In this document: piece by piece, positions 1 to 7,844 of the stretch
How positions within the stretch are numbered: position 1 is the first letter of the stretch
How the letters are laid out: each line of letters opens with the position of its first letter
DNA from: CAZFQG01 sp964520785
GTDB taxonomy: Bacteria; Planctomycetota; Planctomycetia; Pirellulales; Thermoguttaceae
Length of the DNA: 9,814 nt
Reading direction: 5' to 3'
Assembly (NCBI GenBank): GCA_964520785.1
Contig: CAZFQG010000218.1
Location: forward strand, 1 to 9,814
The notes under the pieces: model-generated
Told to the model about the DNA's origin: nothing
Database searches by the model: none
The model's input: only the letters and a program-made list of their open reading frames with translations
Position numbers and translations under genes: made by a program

Positions 1-2
1 CG

Positions 3-980
3 GAAGAATTGTTCGCCACGTCGGACGTTATCTTGAAAGTCAAGCAACCCCTGTTCAATGACCGGCTCGGCAAACACGAGGCCGACATGATGCGTCCCGG
101 AAGCATCTTGATCTCCTTCCTTCATCCCGCCGCGCCCCCCAACCGCGAAATGGTCAAAATGCTCGCGAAAAATGGCGTCACCGCGCTGACTATGGACGGG
201 ATCCCGCGGATCTCTCGCGCGCAGCCGATGGACGCCCTGACTTCCATGAGCACGATCACGGGCTACAAGTCGGTGCTGATCGGCGCGCACTGGTGCCCCA
301 AGTTCATCCCGATGCTCGGCACGGCGATCGGGACGATCAAGCCGGCGAGGTTCTTCATCATCGGCATCGGGGTCGCCGGCTTGCAGGCGTTGGCCGCGGC
401 GAAACGTCTGGGGGCCTCCATCATGGCCCTGGATATCAAGGAGGACGCGCGCCAGGCGGCCGCGAGTCTGGGCGCGAAAGTCGTCGGCTTCGAGGTGCCC
501 GAGGAGCTGGCGGTCGGTCATGGCGGATACGCCAAATCCCTGCCCGACGAGTGGCTTGAGAAGGAACGGCAAGTCATCGAGCCCCATCTGAAAGAGGCGG
601 ACGTGGTCATTCTCTGCGCCCTCGTCCCGGGTGAAGTGGCTCCCACGTTGGTCACGCGAGAGATGGTGGAGGGGATGAAACCCGGTTCGGTGATCATCGA
701 CGTCTCCATCGACCAGGGAGGTAACTGCGAGATTACCGAGCCCGGCCGCGATTGCGTGAAGCACCGCGTTCATCTGTGCGGGTTGTGGAATATCCCCGGC
801 TCAATGCCGGTCCATGCCAGTTGGCTCTATTCGCACAACATCCTGCATTTCGTCGAGAACCTCTTCAAGAACGGTCTGGACGCCCCCGACTACGAGGACG
901 AGATCGTCGCGAACGCGATGGTTACGCATCGGGGCGAGATCGTTCACGCGGGGCTTCTCAGGGCCTTGAACAGGACTTAA
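3..980 (+). CDS. pntAA: NAD(P) transhydrogenase alpha subunit part 1 (PntAA, domain I), 5' partial
   Basis: This is the soluble NAD(H)-binding domain I of proton-translocating transhydrogenase, which exchanges hydride between NAD(H) and NADP(H) at the inner membrane. The frame is open from base 3 and runs off the left edge; about 60 N-terminal residues of a roughly 380-residue family are probably missing, so the TTG at position 9 is not the real start. Visible motifs are the RISRAQPMDAL loop, matching the E. coli Arg127/Gln132/Asp135 signature that contacts the nicotinamide of NAD(H), and the Rossmann loop GIGVAGLQALAAAKRLGA. An Asp follows the second strand (IMALDIKED), as expected for NAD(H). 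The protein stops after domain I, so the alpha subunit is split as in Rhodospirillum rubrum. It is the first visible gene of a three-gene operon, 32 bp before pntAB. Confidence 0.95.
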   Translation, partial: EELFATSDVILKVKQPLFNDRLGKHEADMMRPGSILISFLHPAAPPNREMVKMLAKNGVTALTMDGIPRISRAQPMDALTSMSTITGYKSVLIGAHWCPKFIPMLGTAIGTIKPARFFIIGIGVAGLQALAAAKRLGASIMALDIKEDARQAAASLGAKVVGFEVPEELAVGHGGYAKSLPDEWLEKERQVIEPHLKEADVVILCALVPGEVAPTLVTREMVEGMKPGSVIIDVSIDQGGNCEITEPGRDCVKHRVHLCGLWNIPGSMPVHASWLYSHNILHFVENLFKNGLDAPDYEDEIVANAMVTHRGEIVHAGLLRALNRT

Positions 981-1000
981 TCGCGAGAGCCATCACGAAC

Positions 1001-1005
1001 GAGGA
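1001..1005 (+). promoter_or_regulatory. Ribosome binding site of pntAB
   Basis: GAGGA lies 7 nt before the ATG at 1013. It decides that start against longer in-frame openings, which would overlap the 3' end of pntAA. Confidence 0.6.
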
Positions 1006-1012
1006 TACGGTC

Positions 1013-1348
1013 ATGGCCAATCTCCTGTTGATGCTCGGCGTGTTCGCGGCGTCGTTCGCCGTGGCATATCGCCTGATTACCCAAATTCCCCCGCGGTTGC
1101 ACACTCCGCTCATGTCGATGACGAACGCGATTTCCGGAGTGACGATATTGGGAGGGATTCTCCTTTTCGCGAGCGACACCACCATGATGCGCAAGGGGAT
1201 CGGGGCTTCAGCCATCGTCTTCGCGACCTTCAACGTGGTCGGCGGTTTCGCGATCACCGACCGGATGTTGAGAATGTTCCGCCGCAAGGAGTCTTCCCCC
1301 GATATGACCGACCCGGCGTCGGCCGTTTCCGAGCACTCCACGGAATAG
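1013..1348 (+). CDS. pntAB: NAD(P) transhydrogenase alpha subunit part 2 (PntAB, membrane part)
   Basis: This 111-residue membrane protein supplies the alpha-side helices of domain II, the proton channel of transhydrogenase. Hydrophobic segments lie at about residues 3-21, 41-58 and 65-82. Between the first two is the family signature LHTPLMSMTNAISGVTILGG, close to the E. coli PntA C-terminal sequence LHTPLMSVTNAISG. The ATG at 1013 is chosen because GAGGA precedes it and the hydrophobic start then follows at once. The C-terminal 25 residues are charged and Ser/Pro-rich and probably cytoplasmic. It sits 32 bp after pntAA and 40 bp before pntB, consistent with one operon and a split alpha subunit. 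The main uncertainty is the exact number of helices. Confidence 0.92.
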   Translation: MANLLLMLGVFAASFAVAYRLITQIPPRLHTPLMSMTNAISGVTILGGILLFASDTTMMRKGIGASAIVFATFNVVGGFAITDRMLRMFRRKESSPDMTDPASAVSEHSTE

Positions 1349-1388
1349 GGCAACCATTCACCATTCCCGGTTCAATATTTCCCATCCC

Positions 1389-2807
1389 ATGACGGAATCT
1401 TGGCTACTGGCGATCGATAGCGTTATCATTGTCGCGCTTTTCGTGGCGATTGCCCAGTTCCGCTCGCCGTCAAGAGCCAGATTCGGGAACCTGACGGCCG
1501 CCGCGGCACTGCTCCTGGCCGTAGCCGTCGTGGTGTTCGGCGAGACGCTTCGCGCGGCGGAATTGGTCGCCTTCTCTCTTGCCTTGGGCGCCGCCGGGGG
1601 GTGGTACGTGTCTTCTCGCCTCACCATGTTGCAGATACCCGCCATGGTCGCCCTTCAAAACGGCGCCGGAGGGCTGGCCGCCTTCCTCGTCTCCTTCGTG
1701 CAATTGACCGGCCCGGACGGGGTAATCTCCCCGGTCGAACGGGCCTCGGGCATCCTCTGCGCAATCGTCGGGGCGGCGACGTTCAGCGGCAGCATGGTTG
1801 CCGCCGCGAAACTCGCGGGCCGGCTGCCGCAGGCCCCCACGCGACTCCATAAGGACGGGGCGATCCTGGCCGCTGTGGCCGCGGGAAGCTTGTTCTTGGC
1901 AACCTTGGCACAATGGACCACCGGAATTCCTCTCTTCTGGGTTTTGATGGCCTTGATTCCGTGCGCATTGCTGCTCGGGGTGGTCTTCGCGGCCCGGGTC
2001 GGCGGAGCCGACATGCCGGTATTGATCTCGTTTCTCAATGCCGGCTCGGGCGCCGCCGCCGCGTTTTGCGGAATGGTCATCGAAAGCCGCCTCCTTATCG
2101 TATGCGGCGCCGCGGTGGCCGCGTCGGGATCGATCCTCACCCACGCCATGTGCCGCGCGATGAATCGAGATCTGGCCGCCGTGCTCCTGGCCGGATATCG
2201 CAGTTCATCCACTTCCGACTCCGGATCACGCGAGATCGAACGCCCTTCCGCCGAACCGGTTGCCCGGGAGGAATCCCCTCCCTCCGCGCGAGGGACGGCG
2301 TTCGAACAGACGCTGGACGCTCTGAAAGAGTCTCGCTCGGTCATCGTCGTTCCAGGATACGGCATGGCCCTCTCGCAGGCGCAGTGGGAGACGGTGAAGA
2401 TCGCCGAGCTGCTCACGAAACAAGGGAAGAAGGTTCGGTTCGCGATCCATCCCGTCGCCGGACGAATGCCCGGGCACATGCACGTCCTCCTGGCCGAGGC
2501 CGAGGTCGATCCCGACATGCTGTTCGATCTTCCCGAGATCAATACCGAATTCCAAGAGACCGATTTGGCCCTGGTGGTGGGAGCCTGCGACGTCGTCAAC
2601 CCGGCCGCGAACACGGCCGAAAAGACGCCCATCTCGGGGATGCCCATCCTGGCAGCCTTCGAGGCGAAACATGTCGTGGTGTGCAATCTGGATGAACGTC
2701 CGGGGTATTCCGGGGTGGAAAACCCTCTATACGCGGATCCGAAAACGATCATGATGCTTGGAGACGCCAAGACGACGCTCGATCGGTTACTCCAGTCGCT
2801 CCAATAG
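1389..2807 (+). CDS. pntB: NAD(P) transhydrogenase beta subunit (PntB, domains II and III), variant at the proton and NADP sites
   Basis: At 472 residues (E. coli 462) this carries the beta-side membrane helices (about 5-265), a Ser/Pro/Glu linker (about 270-310) and NADP(H)-binding domain III (about 315-472). Conserved motifs are FSGS and ADMPVLISFLN in the membrane part, VVPGYGMALSQAQ (Gly323-Ala327), HPVAGRMPGHMHVLLAEAEV, GACDVVNPAA (Asp401, equivalent to E. coli Asp392) and GYSGVENPLY. Two sites differ from E. coli. The His91 position is Asn91 (MVALQNGAGG), and the Lys424-Arg425-Ser426 loop aligns without a gap to Asn433-Leu434-Asp435. Arg437 nearby could partly compensate. The protein is clearly PntB by overall similarity, but cofactor preference and proton coupling should not be assumed. 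No strong Shine-Dalgarno sequence precedes the ATG, and no clear terminator follows the gene. Confidence 0.95.
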   Translation: MTESWLLAIDSVIIVALFVAIAQFRSPSRARFGNLTAAAALLLAVAVVVFGETLRAAELVAFSLALGAAGGWYVSSRLTMLQIPAMVALQNGAGGLAAFLVSFVQLTGPDGVISPVERASGILCAIVGAATFSGSMVAAAKLAGRLPQAPTRLHKDGAILAAVAAGSLFLATLAQWTTGIPLFWVLMALIPCALLLGVVFAARVGGADMPVLISFLNAGSGAAAAFCGMVIESRLLIVCGAAVAASGSILTHAMCRAMNRDLAAVLLAGYRSSSTSDSGSREIERPSAEPVAREESPPSARGTAFEQTLDALKESRSVIVVPGYGMALSQAQWETVKIAELLTKQGKKVRFAIHPVAGRMPGHMHVLLAEAEVDPDMLFDLPEINTEFQETDLALVVGACDVVNPAANTAEKTPISGMPILAAFEAKHVVVCNLDERPGYSGVENPLYADPKTIMMLGDAKTTLDRLLQSLQ

Positions 2808-3092
2808 CGGTAGAAGTCATGATCGCGGCGGCCAGGCCGCAAAAAACCGCAACGGGCGTCAGGTTCAATTCTCCCGTTCGTCGCGGTTGTGTCGTCTGTC
2901 CAATTTCTATCACCTGCACGGTATCCGTGTTTCCTCGGTACCACGTCGGTCGTAACAGCCGTGCCCGAAACGCCGAACGTACGAGCTTGCCACGGTTTCC
3001 TTCACGATTGTCGAGCCGGAGCCGATCTATCTCTAACGGCGGAAAGCTCTTCCATTGCCGCTCCCTCATGCGTCCTTGCGCAGCTCTCCCGA
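2808..3092. other. Sequence after pntB with no confident gene
   Basis: If the protease starts at 3093 or 3255 rather than 2889, this stretch and up to about 160 bp beyond are non-coding. It holds a 5-bp hairpin at 2828-2840 followed by A's, and a 6-bp inverted repeat AACGGG/CCCGTT at 2851-2856 and 2873-2878 enclosing GGTTCAATT. That resembles a tRNA T-loop but has no matching T-stem or acceptor stem. Several overlapping frames are open on both strands, as is usual at this GC content, and none gives a recognisable protein. Confidence 0.4.
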
Positions 3093-4250
3093 TTGTTCCT
3101 CCCCCTTTGGAAGAGCCTTCCGTCACTTTTTTTATGCGCCGGCGGTGCCGCTGCACCGGCTTTTCCGGCGGCCGGCAGCGGGCGTCCGCGGCGTTTTTCG
3201 ACAATTCCGGTTCCTTGGTGGGCCCGATACCCAGCCGCGCGGTTTTTTTCCACAGTGTTCGCGTCTCTCACGACATCGATCGTCTTTCTCGCCGGCCTCG
3301 GCGTTGCCGCCGTTCCGCACGGGACGACCGTCATTCACCCCGCCGTGGTTCGCATTATCGCCCAGGAACGAAGCGGAACCTCGTGCGGGTCGGGCGCACT
3401 GATCGCCGCGGGTCCGCGGCATGGGCTGGTAATTACCAACTGGCACGTCGTACGCGATGCCGCCGGGCCAATCCTGGTCATTTTTCCCGACGGGTTTCGT
3501 TCCGGAGCCAAAGTCCTCCGGACCGACCGTGACTGGGACCTGGCCGCGCTTCTGATATGGCGTCCTCGTGTCAAACCCATCCCGCTCTCATCCACGATAC
3601 CCTCACTTGGGGAGTCGCTGACCATCGCCGGTTACGGCTCCGGCTGGTACCGCTCCGCCACGGGTCGCGTATCTCAGTACGTCACGCCGAAACGCAGCCT
3701 GCCCCCTGAAATGGTACAGATATCTACCCCGGCACGGCATGGTGATTCAGGGGGACCGATGATCAACGCGAGGGGGGAACTAGCGGGCGTCCTATTTGGA
3801 ACGGATCGCCGTCAAACGACTGGTAGCCACTGCGGACCGGTGCACCGGTTCGTTGCCCCATTTGTGAACGATCCTCGACTGCGGCCGGTATCCGATTCCA
3901 TCCCGGAGGTGAGCCAAATTGCCGCCGCGGACGCCGTTGCGCCGACTCCGACCTCCGTCCCAATACTCGCCGAGAGATTCCCCCCTATTGGTGTGGAACG
4001 CGAGTGGCGAACGGTCGCCGAGGCGGATACCGCCATATCCACCGTAGCCGAATCCCCGAAAAGGCCCGCGCCGCTCGCGCCATCCGAAGCATCTCCGGCG
4101 ACCGTGGGGGTACCTGTCGCCGTGTCGAATGGGACCTTTCTGGACGCCTCTGAGCTTAACCCGTTGGAATCGCTCGGCATCTGTTTTGCCCTGGCGGGAA
4201 TCATCCTCCTCGGCGCATTGGCATTGCGGCCGCTGGCGCGATTCGACTAG
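2889..4250 (+). CDS. Trypsin-like serine protease with C-terminal membrane helix; start uncertain
   Basis: This is a chymotrypsin-fold (trypsin_2-like) protease. Numbered from the GTG at 2889, the triad is His186 (TNWHVV), Asp217 (DRDWDLAAL) and Ser287 (HGDSGGP), all intact, with GSGALIAAG before the His. Residues about 310-425 are a low-complexity Pro/Ala/Ser/Thr stretch. Residues about 428-446 form one hydrophobic helix ending in RPLARFD, so the enzyme is probably tethered with its catalytic domain outside the cytoplasm. The first 145 residues look unlike protein from a conserved family. A TTG at 3093 and a GTG at 3255 each open directly before a hydrophobic, signal-like segment, and neither has a clear Shine-Dalgarno site, so 2889 is only the outer limit. 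Substrates are unknown. It has no PDZ domain, which argues against a classical DegP. Confidence 0.85.
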   Translation: MSSVQFLSPARYPCFLGTTSVVTAVPETPNVRACHGFLHDCRAGADLSLTAESSSIAAPSCVLAQLSRLFLPLWKSLPSLFLCAGGAAAPAFPAAGSGRPRRFSTIPVPWWARYPAARFFSTVFASLTTSIVFLAGLGVAAVPHGTTVIHPAVVRIIAQERSGTSCGSGALIAAGPRHGLVITNWHVVRDAAGPILVIFPDGFRSGAKVLRTDRDWDLAALLIWRPRVKPIPLSSTIPSLGESLTIAGYGSGWYRSATGRVSQYVTPKRSLPPEMVQISTPARHGDSGGPMINARGELAGVLFGTDRRQTTGSHCGPVHRFVAPFVNDPRLRPVSDSIPEVSQIAAADAVAPTPTSVPILAERFPPIGVEREWRTVAEADTAISTVAESPKRPAPLAPSEASPATVGVPVAVSNGTFLDASELNPLESLGICFALAGIILLGALALRPLARFD

Positions 4251-4270
4251 TGTTCTGTCAACACTTGATT
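4249..4270 (+). terminator. Weak terminator-like hairpin at the protease stop codon
   Basis: AGTGTT and AACACT form a 6-bp stem around a CTGTC loop, starting inside the TAG stop codon and followed by TTGATTTTC. The stem is short and the T-run interrupted. It could end the protease transcript in the 111-bp convergent gap before the Nif3-like gene, or be a chance palindrome. Confidence 0.3.
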
Positions 4271-4361
4271 TTCGGGTTGGCAACATGGCGAAGCACCGCA
4301 ATCGCGCGAATGAAACAGAAACGGCGACCAGAGCATTCCCGTTTGACAAAGCACTTGGCCG

Positions 4362-5144
4362 CTATCCGAATCGAACCGGATCTCGCTCCGTCCGCGCGGG
4401 TCGGACCGTAACGTCTCGGAATACGCCGGCGAGTTCTTCCGCGAGATACTCCACGGCGAACCGTTCACTGGCGAAGTGCCCCGGCATGATCAGGGCCATA
4501 TCTTGGGCTTCCGCTTCCAGGCAGGTGTGGAAACGGCTTTCTCCGGTCACCATGCAATGACATCCGGCGCGGACGGCCTCGTCCAGGAACGAGTCGGCCG
4601 CGCCACACGCCGTCGCCACGCGTTCGATCGGACGCTCCAGCTCACCCACGTAGGCGACCGTTTCAATCCGCAAGAAGCGTTTCACCTTGTCCAGCACTTC
4701 TTTCAGCGGTGCCGGGGGCATCAGCCGGCCGATCCTTCCCGCGCCGCCACCGCAGGGCAATTCGACGAGGTATCCGATTTCCTTCAGCTCAAGCCCCTCG
4801 GCAAGCAACTGGTTGATTCCGGTTTTTGCCGAATCGAACGCCGTGTGGGGGCTATAGACGGCGATTCCCGCGCGGATCAAGTTCAATAGGAGACGGCCCG
4901 TGGTCGTGTCGGAGGTGATCCGTTTTAGCGAATGGAATGGGCAAGGGTGGTGCGAGACGACCAAGTCGACCTCGCCGGCGACGGCCTCGTCGACTACCGC
5001 GGGCCCCACCGTGAGGCAGGTGAGGATGTTCTTCACGCGACGGCCCGGATCTCCAACCAGAAGCCCCACGTTGTCCCAATCCTCGGCGAGAGACTTCGGT
5101 GCGAACGCGTCCAGAAATCGGGTAATGTCGCGAATTGTCGGCAT
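4362..5144 (-). CDS. Nif3/YbgI-family (DUF34) dinuclear metal-centre protein
   Basis: This 260-residue protein belongs to the Nif3-like family, which forms toroidal hexamers with two metal ions per subunit. All metal ligands known from E. coli YbgI can be placed: His65-His66 in SHHPCPF, Asp104 in SPHTAFDSAKTGIN, and His223 and Glu227 in GHFASER. WDNVGLLVGD (23-32) and VTGESRFH are further family signatures. The central insertion found in some homologues is absent, so this is the short form. The cellular role is unsettled: a Helicobacter pylori homologue has been reported as a GTP cyclohydrolase, and annotation as GTP cyclohydrolase 1 type 2 should be treated with caution. It begins 6 bp after the stop codon of the 880-residue gene, with GGGAG 11 nt before the ATG, so it is probably co-transcribed and perhaps translationally coupled. 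Confidence 0.93.
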   Translation of the reverse strand: MPTIRDITRFLDAFAPKSLAEDWDNVGLLVGDPGRRVKNILTCLTVGPAVVDEAVAGEVDLVVSHHPCPFHSLKRITSDTTTGRLLLNLIRAGIAVYSPHTAFDSAKTGINQLLAEGLELKEIGYLVELPCGGGAGRIGRLMPPAPLKEVLDKVKRFLRIETVAYVGELERPIERVATACGAADSFLDEAVRAGCHCMVTGESRFHTCLEAEAQDMALIMPGHFASERFAVEYLAEELAGVFRDVTVRPARTERDPVRFG

Positions 5145-5150
5145 TGGTGG

Positions 5151-7793
5151 CTATTCTCCCACGATGACTCGTCGCAAGTGAATTTCAGGGTCGTTTTCTT
5201 CTTGGACTTGGAGAAAGATCGGCTGTCCAACAAGCTCGCGCCCGTTTTCCAGGTGGTAAACCGTTTTCACGAAATCGTATGGCTTAGACGTTACTTCAGC
5301 GGTCAGCCGACGGCGGCCCGGGGCGAACAACTGGCAGTGGTAACGAACCGGCCGCGGCCGGTCGCTGCAGATGAACTGAAATACGTCCAACATGCCGTTT
5401 TCGTTAAGAACTCCGCATAGGAGAATCCGTTGGCCTCCTTCGCCGACGGTGATCCGCCGCCGGATCTCGAAGCTCCGCCTCGCCGGCGCCGTCAGTCGGA
5501 TCTCCGCCGTGATGAAATGGGGCCCTTCGACGGTCTCCGAGGGAAACGAGAGGTCAAAACGGCGCCGGAAGGATGCCCCGGCCGCTAACTGGAACGCGTG
5601 CTCCTCGCCGTTGAGCTTCCAACCCGGCGGACCCTTCAGCCGGATCGTCCCAACGGCAAGAGGAGAAAACGAGTTGGTGAACTCGAACGCGTTGGAAAAT
5701 GACTTCTCCGGAATGCTCGGTACGCTGTCTTTTTCCAGCGTGAAGCCGAGGCACATCTTCGCGACCCTGGGATCGAGGCCCAAAAAAAACGCCGGGACCT
5801 CGTCCGTTTTGAGCAACCGGTGTTCCCCGCTGGCCGGAACGGGCTCTTCGCGCCCCCAAGGGTCGACGCGGATCAGATCGTCTCCGGAGAGAATCGATGT
5901 CTCCAAAGATCGCGGGCTCCAGGCAAGGAGGACGGTCCTCGCGGGAGAAGCGAAAACCACATTGCGAACGTCCGCCGAGAGTTCAAAACTCCCCAGCTCC
6001 GCGGTGTCCGCCAGGAGAAGGGCCGTCGTCCGCCACGGCTGGTACAAAACTCCCGGAGTCCCGTCCTCGCGGAACAACCCCGCGTCGGCGTCGAAGGGGT
6101 TCGGAATAAAAACCCGGTCTATCCCCTCGCGGTGGGCGGCGGCCATCCTCAAGATTAAGTCGGCAGTGCGAGTCTGGGTGGAATACGCTCCGGATGAAAT
6201 GGGCTTCAGGGCCAGCCAGCGCCGGGGAAGCGTTCCCGACGTTTCGGGACGGGAGTCGGCAAGCATCCGGCGGAGGGTCGTCTCCGCCAGGGGTGGATCC
6301 GCCGAGAGGGAGATGAAGTCGAGCGGAGAACCGGCGGATTGCCGAGGGGGCGGCATCATCCAGTTCCACGCGATTCCCAGATGCGCGTGCTTCGCGAAAC
6401 GGCTGATGCGCTCCTTCACCCGGCCCAGACGGCTATCCAGGTCGCGGACCGCGCAGAAATCGATGCCCTCGTCGGTTCCCAGTTGCCAGTAGTCCGCCCT
6501 CGTACCGAAATAGAGAAACGTGTTCTCCACGGAAGGATACCAGATTTCCGGCTCCGAACAGAAGACCGAGGCGGCCGTAATCGGACCAATGCCGCGCAGC
6601 CGTTCGCGGATTTCGGTCGGTGGATCGCTCAGCATTCCGACCGTATCGATCCCGCTACTCATCAGGTATTCCGTAAAATCAAGCAAATCGCTCATCTCCG
6701 CGACCCGGGCGTCGTCCGAGAACCAGATAGGGATCTTTACGAAGCGAATGGCGGACTTGAGTAACAGACGTCGCATGGCCGCTGGAGACAGCGGCGCCAT
6801 GCCGCGAGGAAGGGTCCACCCGAACGTTCCGGACTCCGGAACCGGGGCGGGACGAATGATCGCGAAGGCCGTCTCGGCGCGCTGTTCGAAACCCTGCTTT
6901 CCCGAGAGGACCGCCGAGAGCCGATAAAAACCGACCTCCCGGCTCGGCAGCTCCCACGTTGCCTTTCCGACCTGCCATGCGCCTTGCGGGCCGGCAATGC
7001 CGCCCGTTTCAGCCGAATGCCCCGCTTGCGCTGATTTCGCGGCGCCCAAGAGGCGGACCGGCACCTCCCCGCGGACCGTCTTTCCGGAAATCGGCTCCTC
7101 CACGGCGAACTCGATCTTTTTCTCCAAAATGGATACCCCGGAAACATCAGCGACGAGGACCGTGGGTTCTCCCTCGAAGAAAACCTGCTCGGTCTGGTCG
7201 AAGCGGAGTTCGAGTCGTGGTGTTTGCAGAAACCTCGCTTCCGCGAGAAAGGCCCGGCCGCTCAAGTCGCCGGGAGGCTCGCTCAGAAGCTCGAAGCGGA
7301 GGACGGCTCCCGCCACTTCGTCATCGATCACTCGAACCGGTCCAACGCGGATCTGTTCCCATCGGCCGTCCGTTCGCAGTTCTTCCGAGGGATAGGAACG
7401 AACTTGTCTACCCTCGATATCCACGAAATCGAGGACGGTTCGAATCCGATCTCGTTTCAGGCCGTCCGTCTTAACCCAGCACTCCAGCACGTACGCGTGA
7501 AGTGTATCCACCGGAAGCATCCGCGTGGCGATTTCGGCGGCGGCGCCGTTCGCTCGGATTACGAACGCGGCGCCGCCGACCGGCGTCGTCGCCGGTTCGA
7601 TTTCCATTTTGACGTAACCGGGGTATCCAGGGCCTTGACGGCGCCGCCATGCGTCCGGCCACCGGTCGAAGTTGCGGTCGTCCTTTTCTTCGAAGCGGCA
7701 CGAATACAGCTCGACCGCGTTCGGATAAGCGGGCGCCGTTTCAGGGACGGCCGTTGCCGCCCAGACCAGCATCGCGATTGTCGGACCGAACAT
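5151..7793 (-). CDS. Large multidomain protein of unknown function, probably exported
   Basis: I do not recognise a named family for this 880-residue protein. A hydrophobic N-terminus ending in an Ala/Pro-rich stretch (about 1-24) suggests export, though it lacks a basic n-region. A stop codon 15 codons upstream leaves the ATG at 7793 as the only standard start. Residues about 28-195 look like a lectin-like beta-sandwich containing DRWPDAWRRRQGPGYP. Residues 196-320 are Ig-like. From FGW (324-326) to about 600 the alternating pattern resembles a TIM barrel, with WQLGTDE at 436-442 recalling the WxLGNE motif of clan GH-A glycosidases but with Asp at the usual Glu position. Residues about 695-785, including GPPGWKLNG around Trp725, resemble a NEW3-type beta domain, and a C-terminal beta-rich tail follows. 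A glycan-binding or degenerate glycosidase role is inference only. Confidence 0.85.
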   Translation of the reverse strand: MFGPTIAMLVWAATAVPETAPAYPNAVELYSCRFEEKDDRNFDRWPDAWRRRQGPGYPGYVKMEIEPATTPVGGAAFVIRANGAAAEIATRMLPVDTLHAYVLECWVKTDGLKRDRIRTVLDFVDIEGRQVRSYPSEELRTDGRWEQIRVGPVRVIDDEVAGAVLRFELLSEPPGDLSGRAFLAEARFLQTPRLELRFDQTEQVFFEGEPTVLVADVSGVSILEKKIEFAVEEPISGKTVRGEVPVRLLGAAKSAQAGHSAETGGIAGPQGAWQVGKATWELPSREVGFYRLSAVLSGKQGFEQRAETAFAIIRPAPVPESGTFGWTLPRGMAPLSPAAMRRLLLKSAIRFVKIPIWFSDDARVAEMSDLLDFTEYLMSSGIDTVGMLSDPPTEIRERLRGIGPITAASVFCSEPEIWYPSVENTFLYFGTRADYWQLGTDEGIDFCAVRDLDSRLGRVKERISRFAKHAHLGIAWNWMMPPPRQSAGSPLDFISLSADPPLAETTLRRMLADSRPETSGTLPRRWLALKPISSGAYSTQTRTADLILRMAAAHREGIDRVFIPNPFDADAGLFREDGTPGVLYQPWRTTALLLADTAELGSFELSADVRNVVFASPARTVLLAWSPRSLETSILSGDDLIRVDPWGREEPVPASGEHRLLKTDEVPAFFLGLDPRVAKMCLGFTLEKDSVPSIPEKSFSNAFEFTNSFSPLAVGTIRLKGPPGWKLNGEEHAFQLAAGASFRRRFDLSFPSETVEGPHFITAEIRLTAPARRSFEIRRRITVGEGGQRILLCGVLNENGMLDVFQFICSDRPRPVRYHCQLFAPGRRRLTAEVTSKPYDFVKTVYHLENGRELVGQPIFLQVQEENDPEIHLRRVIVGE

Positions 7794-7844
7794 CAGAATG
7801 CACCAGTCAAGGAAACGCGTAACGTACCCGGCGGGTTACTCGAA

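Noticed and set aside
2828..2846. GC hairpin followed by AAAAAA as a pntB terminator
   Set aside because: On the + strand the stem is followed by A's rather than T's, and on the minus strand the T-run comes before the stem, so it fits a terminator in neither direction.
2851..2878. tRNA T-arm-like GGTTCAATTC after pntB
   Set aside because: The bases flanking the 7-nt loop do not form a T-stem beyond two pairs, and no anticodon arm or acceptor stem can be built on either strand.
1655..2944. 429-residue open frame antisense to pntB
   Set aside because: Long antisense frames are expected opposite GC-rich genes. The composition is Arg/Ser/Pro-rich without motifs, while pntB on the other strand is unmistakable.
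2749..3204. 151-residue minus-strand ORF ending inside the 3' end of pntB
   Set aside because: It has a plausible hydrophobic stretch, but that part is antisense to and just past the pntB end. The rest is Arg-rich, without a recognisable domain or ribosome binding site.
4251..4361. Possible small gene in the convergent gap (frame starting at the ATG at 4285)
   Set aside because: The frame reads on into the antisense of the Nif3-like gene, lacks a Shine-Dalgarno site and has no recognisable content.
5392..6492. 366-residue + strand ORF opposite the 880-residue gene
   Set aside because: Its Arg/Ser-rich composition has no domain-like pattern, and it mirrors the coding strand of the large minus-strand gene.
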